Shown: positions 15,002 to 22,870 of the stretch, in pieces
How positions within the stretch are numbered: the first letter of the stretch is position 1
Layout of the letters: each line of letters opens with the position of its first letter
DNA from: Pseudoselenomonas ruminantium
GTDB lineage: Bacteria > Bacillota > Negativicutes > Selenomonadales > Selenomonadaceae
Direction of reading: 5' to 3'
Length of the DNA: 23,030 nucleotides
Assembly (NCBI GenBank): GCA_002448495.1
Contig: DJYL01000133.1
Location: forward strand, 1-23,030
Program-made: the position numbers and the translations under genes
The notes under the pieces: generated by a model
Database searches by the model: none
The model's input: only the letters and a program-made list of their open reading frames with translations
Told to the model about the DNA's origin: nothing

Positions 15002-15220
15002 TTAACGTTTCAGTTCCTGATACTCTGCCACCCGGCCTACACTGAAGTGCAGAATCCATTCCGGACGTTCCGTAATCGGCGTCCAGAAACCGTAGGCTTT
15101 GCCCTGTGGGCCTTCATAAGCCACATGCACGGATTTATTTTCATCAATGGCCTTGTTGCACAGGCATCCTTTATGGTCTTCGGGCCGCCCAATTGAGGAA
15201 CACTTTATCCCTGCTGTCAT
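15002..15220 (-). CDS. Uncharacterised 72-residue protein, last gene of the antioxidant operon
   Basis: I do not recognise a family. The ATG at 15220 follows GAGGGGA by 8 nt; the track-style upstream TTG at 15238 overlaps the rubrerythrin stop and lacks a site. The protein is soluble, with three cysteines near the N-terminus (C7, C20, C22, the last two as CLC), an aromatic middle (AYGFWTPITERPEW) and a basic tail. The cysteines could bind metal or be redox active. It directly follows rubrerythrin and precedes the operon terminator, which suggests a part in peroxide or oxygen defence. A truncated copy of its 3' end lies at 10788-10841. Confidence 0.75.
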   Translation of the reverse strand: MTAGIKCSSIGRPEDHKGCLCNKAIDENKSVHVAYEGPQGKAYGFWTPITERPEWILHFSVGRVAEYQELKR

Positions 15221-15234
15221 GGTCAAAAGTCCCC

Positions 15235-15780
15235 TCAATCCTTCAGTTTGAACACTTTCTTCGGCTGGCCGCAGAGCGGGCAGGCAAAGTCATCCGGTTC
15301 CGCATCCAAATCGCCTACATGCTCATAGCCGCAAACCGAGCAGACATAGATTTTCTTGCCGGCAGCTTCCAAAAGTCCCGGACAGTGCTTTTCCAAGATT
15401 TTCGCCAGTACGACACCATGATGGCCTTCCTGCTTGGCAAAGATTTCCATTTCATCAGCAGCTTCGGCAAGACCTGCCTCGCGGAATTTATCGGCCATAG
15501 CCTTGACCTTCTTTTCACCGCTGGTTTCTGCGCTCATCAGACCGCGCACGAGCTGCCAGAAATCCTTGGGAAGCATGCCGTTTACCGTTGCATAGAAACC
15601 GGCATGGACGGCTTCCTGATTGGCCGCTTCGATAAACTGCTCGGCCACATCATCAAGGCCCTGTTCTTTGGCAAGTCTGGCCAGCGTATAATACATCATT
15701 GTGCCCTTGGCTTCGCCCAAAGCCATCATTTCTGCCATTTTTTCCAACGGGGTTCCCTTCGTAATACCATGTAAACTCAT
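15235..15780 (-). CDS. rbr: Rubrerythrin
   Basis: 181 residues. The N-terminal ferritin-like four-helix domain carries the diiron glutamates (GEAKGTMMYY, EQFIEAANQEAVHAGFY, EIFAKQEGHHG). The C-terminal rubredoxin domain has CSVC and CPLC pairs binding one iron. Rubrerythrin reduces hydrogen peroxide in the cytosol of anaerobes. AGGAGA precedes the ATG at 15780. It is placed fourth in the antioxidant operon, 52 bp after the glutathione-peroxidase-like gene. Confidence 0.95.
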   Translation of the reverse strand: MSLHGITKGTPLEKMAEMMALGEAKGTMMYYTLARLAKEQGLDDVAEQFIEAANQEAVHAGFYATVNGMLPKDFWQLVRGLMSAETSGEKKVKAMADKFREAGLAEAADEMEIFAKQEGHHGVVLAKILEKHCPGLLEAAGKKIYVCSVCGYEHVGDLDAEPDDFACPLCGQPKKVFKLKD

Positions 15781-15799
15781 GACTATCTCTCCTTTATCT

Positions 15800-15826
15800 A
15801 CACATAATACACATAATACACATTAC
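15800..15826. repeat. 9-bp tandem repeat between the peroxidase and rubrerythrin genes
   Basis: ACACATAAT occurs twice in tandem and is followed by a diverged third unit ACACATTAC. It sits in the 52-bp spacer and shows no clear function. Confidence 0.5.
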
Positions 15827-15832
15827 ACAAAT

Positions 15833-16378
15833 TTATAACAGCTTTTCGATTGCTGCCGTCATCGCAGACGGACTCGTGGTCGGTTCAAAACGCTCTACCA
15901 CATTGCCTTCCCTATCAATAAGGAACTTGGTGAAGTTCCATTTGATGCCGTCATCTTCGAGATACTCCGGATAGTTCTTTTTGAGCGCATCCATGAGCAC
16001 CGCAGCAAATTCATGCTCTTGATCAAAGCCCTTGAAGCCCTTTTCTGCGGTCAGATACTTAAAGAGCGGCTGGGCGGTTTCGCCGCGCACATCGCCTTTC
16101 TCAAAAATCTGGAAGCTTACGCCGTAGTTGCGGCGGCAGAACTGCTGTACTTCGTTGTTGCTGCCAGGTTCCTGCGCACCGAACTGATTGCAGGGAAAGC
16201 CCAGAATTTCCAAACCTTTATCTTTGTAATTATCGTAAAGTTCCTGCAATTCCTTGTACTGCGGAGTGAAACCGCACTTGCTGGCGGTATTGACAATAAT
16301 CAGTACCTTGCCTGCATAATCCTTGAGGGATTTTACCTCACCGCTATTCGTCTTAGCCGAAAATTCATAAACACCCAT
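15833..16378 (-). CDS. Glutathione peroxidase-family (thioredoxin-dependent type) peroxidase
   Basis: 181 residues, full length. The peroxidatic Cys35 lies in [26 protein letters not shown] and [10 protein letters not shown] provide the catalytic Gln, Trp and Asn of the family. It uses cysteine, not selenocysteine. Bacterial members usually draw electrons from thioredoxin-like proteins, which fits the glutaredoxin-like and thioredoxin reductase genes just upstream in the operon. GGAGAGGAG precedes the ATG. Confidence 0.93.
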   Translation of the reverse strand: MGVYEFSAKTNSGEVKSLKDYAGKVLIIVNTASKCGFTPQYKELQELYDNYKDKGLEILGFPCNQFGAQEPGSNNEVQQFCRRNYGVSFQIFEKGDVRGETAQPLFKYLTAEKGFKGFDQEHEFAAVLMDALKKNYPEYLEDDGIKWNFTKFLIDREGNVVERFEPTTSPSAMTAAIEKLL

Positions 16379-16414
16379 TATAGTTCTCCTCTCCTGTCAC
16401 GAAATCTTTATCTC

Positions 16415-16645
16415 TTAAAGCCCCAACAAGGCATCAATCTTGCCCTTGTCAAAGCCCAGTACATACGCTTTGCCATCTGCAGTAATCACGGGAACGACCT
16501 CATCATTGGTCAATGCCTTGCATTCTGCCAAGGCTGCTTCATCCATTTCGATATTGCATTCCACGTATTCCACCTGCCGTGATTGCAGATACTTTTTAGC
16601 CTTGTCACACCAAGGACAGTTGTTGATGGAATAAACCTTAACCAT
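16415..16645 (-). CDS. Glutaredoxin-like (NrdH/Grx-type) redox protein
   Basis: 76 residues, thioredoxin fold, with active-site C10-P-W-C13 near the N-terminus and the cis-proline motif VVPVITADGK. Starts 3 bp after the thioredoxin reductase stop. CPWC glutaredoxin-like proteins accept electrons from thioredoxin reductase or glutathione; in this operon it is the likely bridge between the reductase and the peroxidase. Confidence 0.92.
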   Translation of the reverse strand: MVKVYSINNCPWCDKAKKYLQSRQVEYVECNIEMDEAALAECKALTNDEVVPVITADGKAYVLGFDKGKIDALLGL

Positions 16646-16648
16646 AAT

Positions 16649-17593
16649 TCATTTCCCCTTTCTGATTTGCGCTAAATATTTCTCCGCTAAGATTGCGGCT
16701 GTCGTACCATCTGCGGCGGCTGTTGTCAGCTGTCGTACTTCTTTGTGCCGGACATCACCAGCGGCAAAAACACCTGGAATATTGGTGCGGCAATCTTCCC
16801 CTGCCGCAATCCGACCATCTTCGGCCAGCTCAATATCCGCCTGGAACAGCGCCGTATTGGGCGTAACGCCGATATTGACGAAAATGCCATCTATGGCTAA
16901 TTCTTTCTTTTCGCCAGTCGCTTTGTCCAAAACTTCAACGCTTTCTAAGCGCTTTTCACCCTTCAATGCTATCACATCGGTTTCGAGCAGAATTTCTACT
17001 TTTTCATTGCTACGCAGTTTTTCCTGCGCGGATTCATCGGCACGCAGCTTAGAACGGTGCAGCAGATATAGCTTCTTGGCGTACTTGGTCAGGAAGTTGG
17101 CTGCATCCACGGCAGCATTGCCGCCGCCCATAACGGCAATCACCTTGTCCTGATACAGATGACCGTCACAAAGCTCACAATAGTGCACACCCTTGCCGGC
17201 GTATTTGCGTTCTTCGGGCAACGGCAGCTTGCGCCGTTCCATACCTGAAGCGATAATGACGCTGCCGGCTTCGTAAATGCAGGACTCGGTTTCCACGATT
17301 TTTCGTTCTTCCTGCAAGCTGACTTTTTCAATTATGTCAAATTCATCAACCACAGCGCCAAAGCTCTCCGCCTGCTGCTGTACGGTTGCGATTAAATCCT
17401 TGCCCGCCACATTGGGCAGACCCGGATAATTTTCAATTCCGGTGGCATTGGCAATCTGACCACCTACCAGCGCGTTTTCCAGCACCAGCACCGACAGATT
17501 CATGCGCCCTGCATAAAGGGCGGCGGTAAGCCCAGCCATGCCGGCACCGATGATGACGATATCCTTTTGTATGCGTTTCTTTTCCGTTGGCAT
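16649..17593 (-). CDS. trxB: Thioredoxin reductase-like flavoprotein
   Basis: About 314 residues from the second of two adjacent ATGs (17596 and 17593), which is 6 nt after AGGAG; the upstream ATG at 17616-17617 lacks a site. FAD motif GAGMAGLTAALYAGR (residues 17-31), active-site disulfide C139-E-L-C142 followed by DGHLY, NADPH motif MGGGNAAVDAANF and the C-terminal FAD motif GVFAAGDVR. It transfers NADPH electrons to a thioredoxin or glutaredoxin. It is first in the antioxidant operon, with TATAAT at 17632-17637 and a regulator-like repeat just upstream. Confidence 0.92.
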   Translation of the reverse strand: MPTEKKRIQKDIVIIGAGMAGLTAALYAGRMNLSVLVLENALVGGQIANATGIENYPGLPNVAGKDLIATVQQQAESFGAVVDEFDIIEKVSLQEERKIVETESCIYEAGSVIIASGMERRKLPLPEERKYAGKGVHYCELCDGHLYQDKVIAVMGGGNAAVDAANFLTKYAKKLYLLHRSKLRADESAQEKLRSNEKVEILLETDVIALKGEKRLESVEVLDKATGEKKELAIDGIFVNIGVTPNTALFQADIELAEDGRIAAGEDCRTNIPGVFAAGDVRHKEVRQLTTAAADGTTAAILAEKYLAQIRKGK

Positions 17594-17631
17594 CATTATC
17601 TCCTTTCTGTACCTCATCTACTACGCTTATG

Positions 17632-17663
17632 ATTATAGAGACTAAATGTGACCTCTATGTGAC
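17632..17663 (-). promoter_or_regulatory. trxB promoter with OmpR-type direct-repeat operator
   Basis: On the minus strand, GTCACAT-AGAG-GTCACAT (17646-17663) has an 11-bp period and lies exactly 8 bp upstream of TATAAT (17632-17637), occupying the place of the -35 box. This is the usual layout of a promoter activated by an OmpR/PhoB-type regulator. The same arrangement precedes the response regulator gene. Confidence 0.75.
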
Positions 17664-17700
17664 TTTTATTTGATTTTTTACAACCTTTTTGTAAAAAATT

Positions 17701-18774
17701 TTATTTCGCTGATATCGGAAGCAAACAGCTTTTGCCACTGTCCAGCGGCAGGGCCACAATCATTTCTGTTCCCTGACCAGACTGACTTTGGCAGGCAATC
17801 TGACCGCCCAACAATTCCAAAATACGCTTGACGATGGAAAGCCCCAGACCATGACCTTTTTCCTGATGAGATTCGTCACATTGATAAAACCGTTCAAAGA
17901 TATGCGCCTGTTTATTCGCAGGAATGCCGATGCCTTCATCCTTGATATGCACGCAGATGAAACCGGGCGCAGACTCACCCGTAATCTGAATCGTGCTGCC
18001 CTTTGCCGAATACTTGACGGCATTGTCGATAATGTTCAGCCATACCTGCTTGGTCATATCCGGGTCGCTTTCAATCGATAGCGCAGGCAAATCCAGCGAA
18101 AACGAAATATCCTTTGTTTCCCAGCGCTCCGCCAACAGGATAACACACTGCCGTATCTGTTCATCCACAGCAATATTTTCATGGCGCATGACAATGGCCT
18201 GTGCATCGAGCCGCGATAGGCGCAAAAGATTTTCCGCCAGCCGCGAAAGCCTTAGTGCCTCCTCATGGACAAGCCCCGTATACTCCCGCCGCTCCTCCTC
18301 GCTTAACCCGCCTTCGAGCAGGATTTCCGAAAAGCCTACAATGGAAGAAAGCGGCGTCTTGAATTCATGGGATACGCTGCCGGTAAAGCCTTTTTGCATA
18401 TGGTCAATGCTTTGCAATTCCTTGGCCATGCGGTTGAAATTCTCAATCAGTAAAAGCCCTTCTTCTGTGCTCACCAAATTTTCCGGCTGAGGCACACGCA
18501 CAGCAAAATCCCCCTTGGCAATGCGTCCCGTAGCCTCGACCACCGACTGCGCCGGGCGGATGTAATACCCGGCCTCCCAGGCAAGCAACAACGCCCCGGA
18601 AACAATCGTGAGCAAACTGCAGGTAATCAGCGCCACCGGCAGTTCCAATTGCAGCCCGGTCAGGCTGTTCAACAAATAGACCAACAAACTGGACACGCCA
18701 CAGCACAAGGCCAATGTGAGCAAGGTGGTCAGGCTGTGGTAGAGCCGCAGGGGCAAAATAAACTGTTTCTTCAT
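17701..18774 (-). CDS. Sensor histidine kinase
   Basis: 357 residues. Two membrane segments near residues 15-36 and 46-67 enclose only a very short external loop, so the kinase may sense within the membrane or cytosol rather than through a large sensor domain. A HAMP domain follows (about 68-122), then the H-box SHEFKTPLSS with His136, the N-box NIIDNAVKYS, and G-boxes DEGIGIP and GHGLGLSIV of the ATPase domain. It overlaps the response regulator stop by 4 bp. Confidence 0.95.
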   Translation of the reverse strand: MKKQFILPLRLYHSLTTLLTLALCCGVSSLLVYLLNSLTGLQLELPVALITCSLLTIVSGALLLAWEAGYYIRPAQSVVEATGRIAKGDFAVRVPQPENLVSTEEGLLLIENFNRMAKELQSIDHMQKGFTGSVSHEFKTPLSSIVGFSEILLEGGLSEEERREYTGLVHEEALRLSRLAENLLRLSRLDAQAIVMRHENIAVDEQIRQCVILLAERWETKDISFSLDLPALSIESDPDMTKQVWLNIIDNAVKYSAKGSTIQITGESAPGFICVHIKDEGIGIPANKQAHIFERFYQCDESHQEKGHGLGLSIVKRILELLGGQIACQSQSGQGTEMIVALPLDSGKSCLLPISAK

Positions 18775-19454
18775 GACGTTTCATCCTTAAATACCGCCTT
18801 ATACCCCAAGCCCCGCACCGTTTCAATGGCAAAGTCGGGATTGTCGGCAAAGCGGTGACGCAGTTTTTTGATATGCGCATCCACATTGCGGCTGTCCGTA
18901 TCCTTGTCCACGCCCCAAATCTCGTCCAACAGCTCCTGCCGGGTAAAAATCTTGCCCGGCTGATTGAGCAGCTTGAACAGCAGATAAAACTCCTTGGGTG
19001 GCAGAGTATCGGATTGCTCACCAACCTGTACCGTCAGCGAGGCATAGTCGAGCACTGTGCCGCGAATTGTCAGCCGCTTTTCACTCATCAGCTGCGCCCG
19101 GCGCAATAACGCGCCCACGCGCAGCATGAGTTCCCGAAGCTGAATCGGCTTAACCATATAATCGTCCGTTCCCGCGCGGAAGCCCCGCTCCATATCCTCC
19201 ATCTGCCCCTTGGCGGTGATAATTAAAATGGGCAAATCCATCTTCGCCCCGCGCAGGGCAGAGGTGAGTTCCAGCCCATCCATCCGGGGCATCATCACGT
19301 CGCTGATGACGAGGTCAATATGCTCCCGTTCCATAACATCTAATGCCTCCTGCCCGTCAAAGGCCGGAAAGACATTATACTGCTCCTGCTTTAACTTCGC
19401 ACAAATCATGCGGTTGAGGTTTTTGTCGTCCTCCGCTACCAATATCGAAAACAT
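18771..19454 (-). CDS. OmpR-family response regulator
   Basis: 227 residues. Receiver domain with acidic pocket E8-D9-D10, phospho-acceptor Asp52 (VISDVMMPRMDG), Thr80 and Lys102; C-terminal winged-helix DNA-binding domain (PPKEFYLLFKLLNQPGKIFTR... ending RGLGYKAVF). It is the partner of the coupled histidine kinase. Its own promoter region carries the same 11-bp-period repeat as trxB, so autoregulation and control of the antioxidant operon are expected. Confidence 0.96.
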   Translation of the reverse strand: MFSILVAEDDKNLNRMICAKLKQEQYNVFPAFDGQEALDVMEREHIDLVISDVMMPRMDGLELTSALRGAKMDLPILIITAKGQMEDMERGFRAGTDDYMVKPIQLRELMLRVGALLRRAQLMSEKRLTIRGTVLDYASLTVQVGEQSDTLPPKEFYLLFKLLNQPGKIFTRQELLDEIWGVDKDTDSRNVDAHIKKLRHRFADNPDFAIETVRGLGYKAVFKDETS

Positions 19455-19494
19455 AAGCCGCCCCCTTCACATAGAAAACCATTCTTCGATATAA

Positions 19495-19526
19495 ATTTTA
19501 TCCGTCCTATGTGACTTCAATATGAC
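19495..19526 (-). promoter_or_regulatory. Response regulator promoter with OmpR-type direct-repeat operator
   Basis: On the minus strand, GTCATAT-TGAA-GTCACAT (19509-19526), period 11 bp, 8 bp upstream of a TAAAAT -10 box (19495-19500). The spacing is identical to that at trxB. Confidence 0.7.
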
Positions 19527-19639
19527 CTTACAAATTCATTTCGCCCTATCGTGATAAAATCCTGTTTACCTTGTGCAATAAAAAATCCACGAAAAAATTT
19601 CTGCTGCAAACGTTACAATTCAAGTTTTGCCAATATGCT

Positions 19640-19957
19640 TCAATGCGAAAATAATTTTAGTCCGGCTATTCCCAACACAATCAGCCCGACACAAAACCAC
19701 TGTCCGCTGCTGGCAGATTCGTGCAGAACACAAACACCAAAAACAAAGCTCCCCATAATACCTATTCCCGTCCAAACTGCGTAAGCCACCCCCAAAGGCA
19801 GATTGCGCATAGCCATACCCAAAAAAACATAACTGAACACCATTCCCACGAGCGTTACCACCGAAGGCAGCCCCAAAGAAAAACCTCGTGATAATTTGAG
19901 TGCAACAGCCCATGTTATTTCAAAAAAACCGGCAATCAGCAGATATACCCATTGCAT
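19640..19957 (-). CDS. Small multidrug resistance family exporter, Gdx/SugE-like
   Basis: 105 residues from the ATG at 19957 (GGGAGGG 8 nt upstream). Four membrane helices fill the protein. The conserved membrane glutamate is E13 in AGFFEITWAVALK; GFSLGLPSV, LPLGVAYAVWTGIG and IVLGIAGLKL match the SugE/Gdx branch closely, whose known substrate is guanidinium rather than the polyaromatic drugs of EmrE. A single gene; SMR proteins work as dimers, here presumably a homodimer. Confidence 0.9.
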   Translation of the reverse strand: MQWVYLLIAGFFEITWAVALKLSRGFSLGLPSVVTLVGMVFSYVFLGMAMRNLPLGVAYAVWTGIGIMGSFVFGVCVLHESASSGQWFCVGLIVLGIAGLKLFSH

Positions 19958-19994
19958 CAAAAGCCCTCCCAAAAACTAACCATATAAAACCGCC

Positions 19995-20023
19995 TTTTCA
20001 ATCCGCTCCGCCTATGTTATAGT
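19995..20023 (+). promoter_or_regulatory. Predicted promoter of the hydrolase leader
   Basis: TTTTCA (19995-20000), 17-bp spacer, TATAGT (20018-20023). Transcription would begin near 20030 and give a leader of about 140 nt. Confidence 0.4.
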
Positions 20024-20039
20024 AATGCCAATAGCATAA

Positions 20040-20135
20040 ACGGCTGTGTAGGAGCCGTGCTGTTTCAGCAGCAAAAAATCGACGTGGAAAGCCGACAAAG
20101 GTTTTCCGCCCTTTTTAGGGAGCGTCGATTTTTTT
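20040..20135 (+). ncRNA. Structured leader with terminator-like three-way junction (possible riboswitch or attenuator)
   Basis: A hairpin ACGGCT/AGCCGT (20040-20058) and a small GCTG/CAGC stem are followed by a closed three-way structure. Outer stem AAAAAATCGACG (20073-20084) pairs with CGTCGATTTTTT (20123-20134); inside are GGAAAGCC/GGTTTTCC (20086-20107) and CCCT/AGGG (20109-20120). The run of T ends only about 34 nt before the hydrolase start. I cannot match it to a riboswitch class I know. Because the outer stem has A-run and T-run sides, it may also terminate minus-strand transcripts. Confidence 0.5.
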
Positions 20136-20168
20136 GTTGGTCAAAAGTAATATGGAGGCGAGTTGTAT

Positions 20169-21452
20169 ATGAATTTGTTGCGTAAATGTTTAGTTACTGT
20201 CTGCCTAAGTGCTGTCTCTTGGGGCAGCTGTGATGCGGCGGTGCCTGCTCCTGACGTAGAAGCTGTTGCCGAAGTGTATGGTGACGGCATAGCACTATCC
20301 GCAGTCATTTTAGACTACGGCCAGCCGATAGCAGCATCTTCCGTTGAGGTTGCAGATTTCCGCGTTCCCGGCAGGAACATCCTACAGGCATACGTTGCCG
20401 ACCATGCCGCCAAAGGAAAGCAAAAACTATCCGCAGGAAAATATGTGGTGTTGGAATTGGAACAGCTGCCCATGACCGATCAGGGAATGGAATCGGCCCA
20501 TGATGAACAAGACCGCGCCGCCAGAAAAAAGGCCGGTAAAAGCGGGCCGGAACTGGGAAGTCATGGTAATCCACAGCCGTTGAAAAAAATAACGGCGGAA
20601 GTGCAACAGCAAGGCATGCTGAAAGGCACAGACGGTACGCTTTATCCGCCCACCGGCATACTAAAATCATCATCCACCAGAGAACTGTTGGTGGAAAATT
20701 TCCGGCAGGGAATATTTACAGACCCAAAGCAAAATAATGCCCAGCTCATGTATAATCTTTACATCCCCGAAAACTATGACCCGCAAAGGCAATATCCACT
20801 GGTACTGTTCATGCATGATGCCGGCACAGTTTCCCCGGAAAACATGGCAACGCTCTATCAGGGCAAAGGTGCCGTAGCCTGGACAACACCTGAATGGCAG
20901 GCCAAGCATCCCTGTTTCGACCTCGCGCCGCAATACGATACGGTCATTGTAAATGACAATTATCAATACGGGCCGGAGCTTGACCGTACCATCCATCTGG
21001 TCAACGACCTGTTGGATAAATACAGCATAGACAAAAAGCGCATCTATAATACAGGTCAATCCATGGGCGGCATGACGTCCATCGCCATGGATGTAAAATA
21101 TCCCGATTTCTTTGCCGCCTCTTATTTGGTCGCCTGCAAATGGGACGAAAATGTTACCGCCCCCTTGGGCGCGCAAAATATTTGGGCCGTAGCCGCCGCT
21201 GGCGATCCCGGTGCCTCCCCCAGCATGACCAAAATTCTTAACGGACTGGAACATAACGGTGCCAAGGTATTACGGCAGACACTTGACCTGACTGCCCCGC
21301 AGACAACACTGAACAAACAAGCCGCCAGCATGATTACCCCTGACTGCCACATCTACTATACACTTTATAACGGAGGCAGCCATCGTTCCACATGGCAGCA
21401 CGCTTATGACCTGCAACCGGTCATGGAATGGATTTTTGCCCAGCACAAATAA
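20169..21452 (+). CDS. Secreted serine hydrolase (esterase/PHB-depolymerase-like alpha/beta-hydrolase)
   Basis: 427 residues. The ATG at 20169 is preferred over the TTG at 20163 since GGAGG ends 10 nt before it. A Sec signal peptide (MNLLRKCLVTVCLSAVSWGS) ends near residue 25. An N-terminal region of about 170 residues of probable beta-sandwich character, with a charged linker (about 110-135), precedes the hydrolase domain: YNLYIPENYDP, LFMHDAG (oxyanion strand), YNTGQSMGGMTS with nucleophile Ser, AAAGDPGAS with the likely acid and GGSHRSTW with the His. This layout is seen in CE1-like and PHB-depolymerase-type esterases. The substrate is unknown; plant-ester cleavage is possible. Confidence 0.85.
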   Translation: MNLLRKCLVTVCLSAVSWGSCDAAVPAPDVEAVAEVYGDGIALSAVILDYGQPIAASSVEVADFRVPGRNILQAYVADHAAKGKQKLSAGKYVVLELEQLPMTDQGMESAHDEQDRAARKKAGKSGPELGSHGNPQPLKKITAEVQQQGMLKGTDGTLYPPTGILKSSSTRELLVENFRQGIFTDPKQNNAQLMYNLYIPENYDPQRQYPLVLFMHDAGTVSPENMATLYQGKGAVAWTTPEWQAKHPCFDLAPQYDTVIVNDNYQYGPELDRTIHLVNDLLDKYSIDKKRIYNTGQSMGGMTSIAMDVKYPDFFAASYLVACKWDENVTAPLGAQNIWAVAAAGDPGASPSMTKILNGLEHNGAKVLRQTLDLTAPQTTLNKQAASMITPDCHIYYTLYNGGSHRSTWQHAYDLQPVMEWIFAQHK

Positions 21453-21495
21453 AAAAATACGCGCCAGTACCTCATGGTATTAGCGCGTATTTTTT
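21453..21495. terminator. Bidirectional terminator between the hydrolase and MFS genes
   Basis: AAAAAATACGCGC pairs with GCGCGTATTTTTT, with an inner GTAC/GTAT stem. T-runs follow on both strands, so it ends the convergent hydrolase and MFS transcripts. Confidence 0.9.
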
Positions 21496-21529
21496 GATAT
21501 AAACAACGTCCAGGCTAATTGCTCAATAT

Positions 21530-22696
21530 TTACAAAACTTTTTTATAAACATACTGCGCGATGACAAACTGCAACGCCACAAGACCTGCCAGCAGACCAA
21601 AAGCAGCATAAAGACTGGTAGCATGAGCCAGCGCGCCAATAGCCGCAGGCCCCATCAGAATGCCTAAGTACCCCAGCGTACTCACTGCCGGAACCGCCAA
21701 ACCGATAGGCATATCGTTCTGTTTGCCCAGCAGGGAAAAGAACACCGGCACAACATTGGCGCTGCCCACGCCAATGGCGAAAAAGCCCGTATAGAGCAGC
21801 CATGCCATCGGCGCAAAAATCACGGCCATAAAACCGCCAAAGGCCAGAATACTGCCGCCCAAGATAACTTGTTTCTGTCCAAGCTTCTGTACCAGCCTGT
21901 CACCTACCAGACGCATAACAAGCATAGCCGCCGAAAAGACCGTAAAGCCGGTACCGGCCATTGACAGGTCAAAGCCCCGTACCGTGGTCAAAAACACGCC
22001 GCTCCAGTCCATAATTGCTCCTTCTACCAGAAAAGCAATGCAGGCGATAATTCCCACAAAGATTACAATCCCCCTGGGCACAGCCAGCATTCTGCCACCG
22101 GCCTCACCGCCAAAGGGCAGCAGAAAACGCGCAAAGAATAGCGTCGTCACCACCATAATACCTGCGGCAATCAAGGTCGAAAGCACAGGTGTCAGCCCTA
22201 TGCCCCCGACCCAGACACCAAAAAGACCAGCACCTGCAAAACCGCCCACGCTCCAAAGGCCGTGCATGCCGGACATCAGACGCCTGCCGGACGCTTTTTC
22301 CACAATGACTGCCTGAACATTGACCACCACATCAATACAGCCCATAATCGCCCCAAACATCAGCAGCACCGGCACAGCCAGCAGGATTTCACTTACCTGA
22401 CTGAGCAGGAACAACAAGACGGCATAAGCAAGACAGGCAAAGGTCAACACCTTCCGACAGCCCAAACGCACTGCCGCCGCCCCGGATAAGGGCATGGTAA
22501 ACAGGGAACCAATGCCGATACACAGCAAAAGCAGCCCCAAAACATCCTCACCGACAGCCAGCCTTTGCCGCAATAACGGCACCAACGGTGCCCATGAGGC
22601 CGCACCAAAGCCCCCTACAAAAAATACGGCACGCGTGGCATGCTGCGTCCACTTGTCTGCCGGATTAAAGTCATCCGCTTGTAATGTATGTTCCAT
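21530..22696 (-). CDS. Major facilitator superfamily transporter (YbjJ-like)
   Basis: 388 residues from the ATG at 22696 (AAAGGA upstream); the frame extension to 22792 has no ribosome site and an unlikely sequence. Twelve hydrophobic segments in two halves, with the MFS loop motif GCRKVL after helix 2 and GDRLVQKLGQK between helices 8 and 9. Similar to the YbjJ/fucose-permease-like branch; substrate unknown. A TATAAT box on the minus strand lies at 22734-22739 with a weak TTGCGT 17 bp away. Confidence 0.88.
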   Translation of the reverse strand: MEHTLQADDFNPADKWTQHATRAVFFVGGFGAASWAPLVPLLRQRLAVGEDVLGLLLLCIGIGSLFTMPLSGAAAVRLGCRKVLTFACLAYAVLLFLLSQVSEILLAVPVLLMFGAIMGCIDVVVNVQAVIVEKASGRRLMSGMHGLWSVGGFAGAGLFGVWVGGIGLTPVLSTLIAAGIMVVTTLFFARFLLPFGGEAGGRMLAVPRGIVIFVGIIACIAFLVEGAIMDWSGVFLTTVRGFDLSMAGTGFTVFSAAMLVMRLVGDRLVQKLGQKQVILGGSILAFGGFMAVIFAPMAWLLYTGFFAIGVGSANVVPVFFSLLGKQNDMPIGLAVPAVSTLGYLGILMGPAAIGALAHATSLYAAFGLLAGLVALQFVIAQYVYKKVL

Positions 22697-22870
22697 TCCG
22701 AAAATCCTTTCATTATGCAAAAGTAATTCTTTTATTATAGAAGTTACCGGAACAAAACGCAAGTGACGCAGAACGAAGCATAGCTTATCCACACATATAA
22801 ATTGCGGTTTATCGGGCAGTTTGTGCTGAAGGTATCCAGTTCATGCGTTGTTCGGGGTGAACGGGGAGTA

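Noticed and set aside
15002..15238. Desulfoferrodoxin or rubredoxin identity for the small protein after rubrerythrin
   Set aside because: There is no CxxC pair of the rubredoxin or desulforedoxin type and no superoxide-reductase His/Cys centre; only C7, C20 and C22 are present.
15800..15826. CRISPR or other functional repeat array
   Set aside because: Only about three 9-bp units without spacers; too short and simple.
17671..17698. Terminator after the histidine kinase
   Set aside because: The palindrome TTTTTTACAA/TTGTAAAAAA is almost entirely A/T and would be weak; it could equally be part of the trxB control region, so it is not listed as a feature.
19958..20160. Guanidine riboswitch upstream of the Gdx/SugE-like gene
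   Set aside because: Read on the minus strand, the region lacks the paired ACGR-loop hairpins of guanidine-II and the conserved blocks I know for guanidine-I and -III. The visible structure faces the plus-strand hydrolase.
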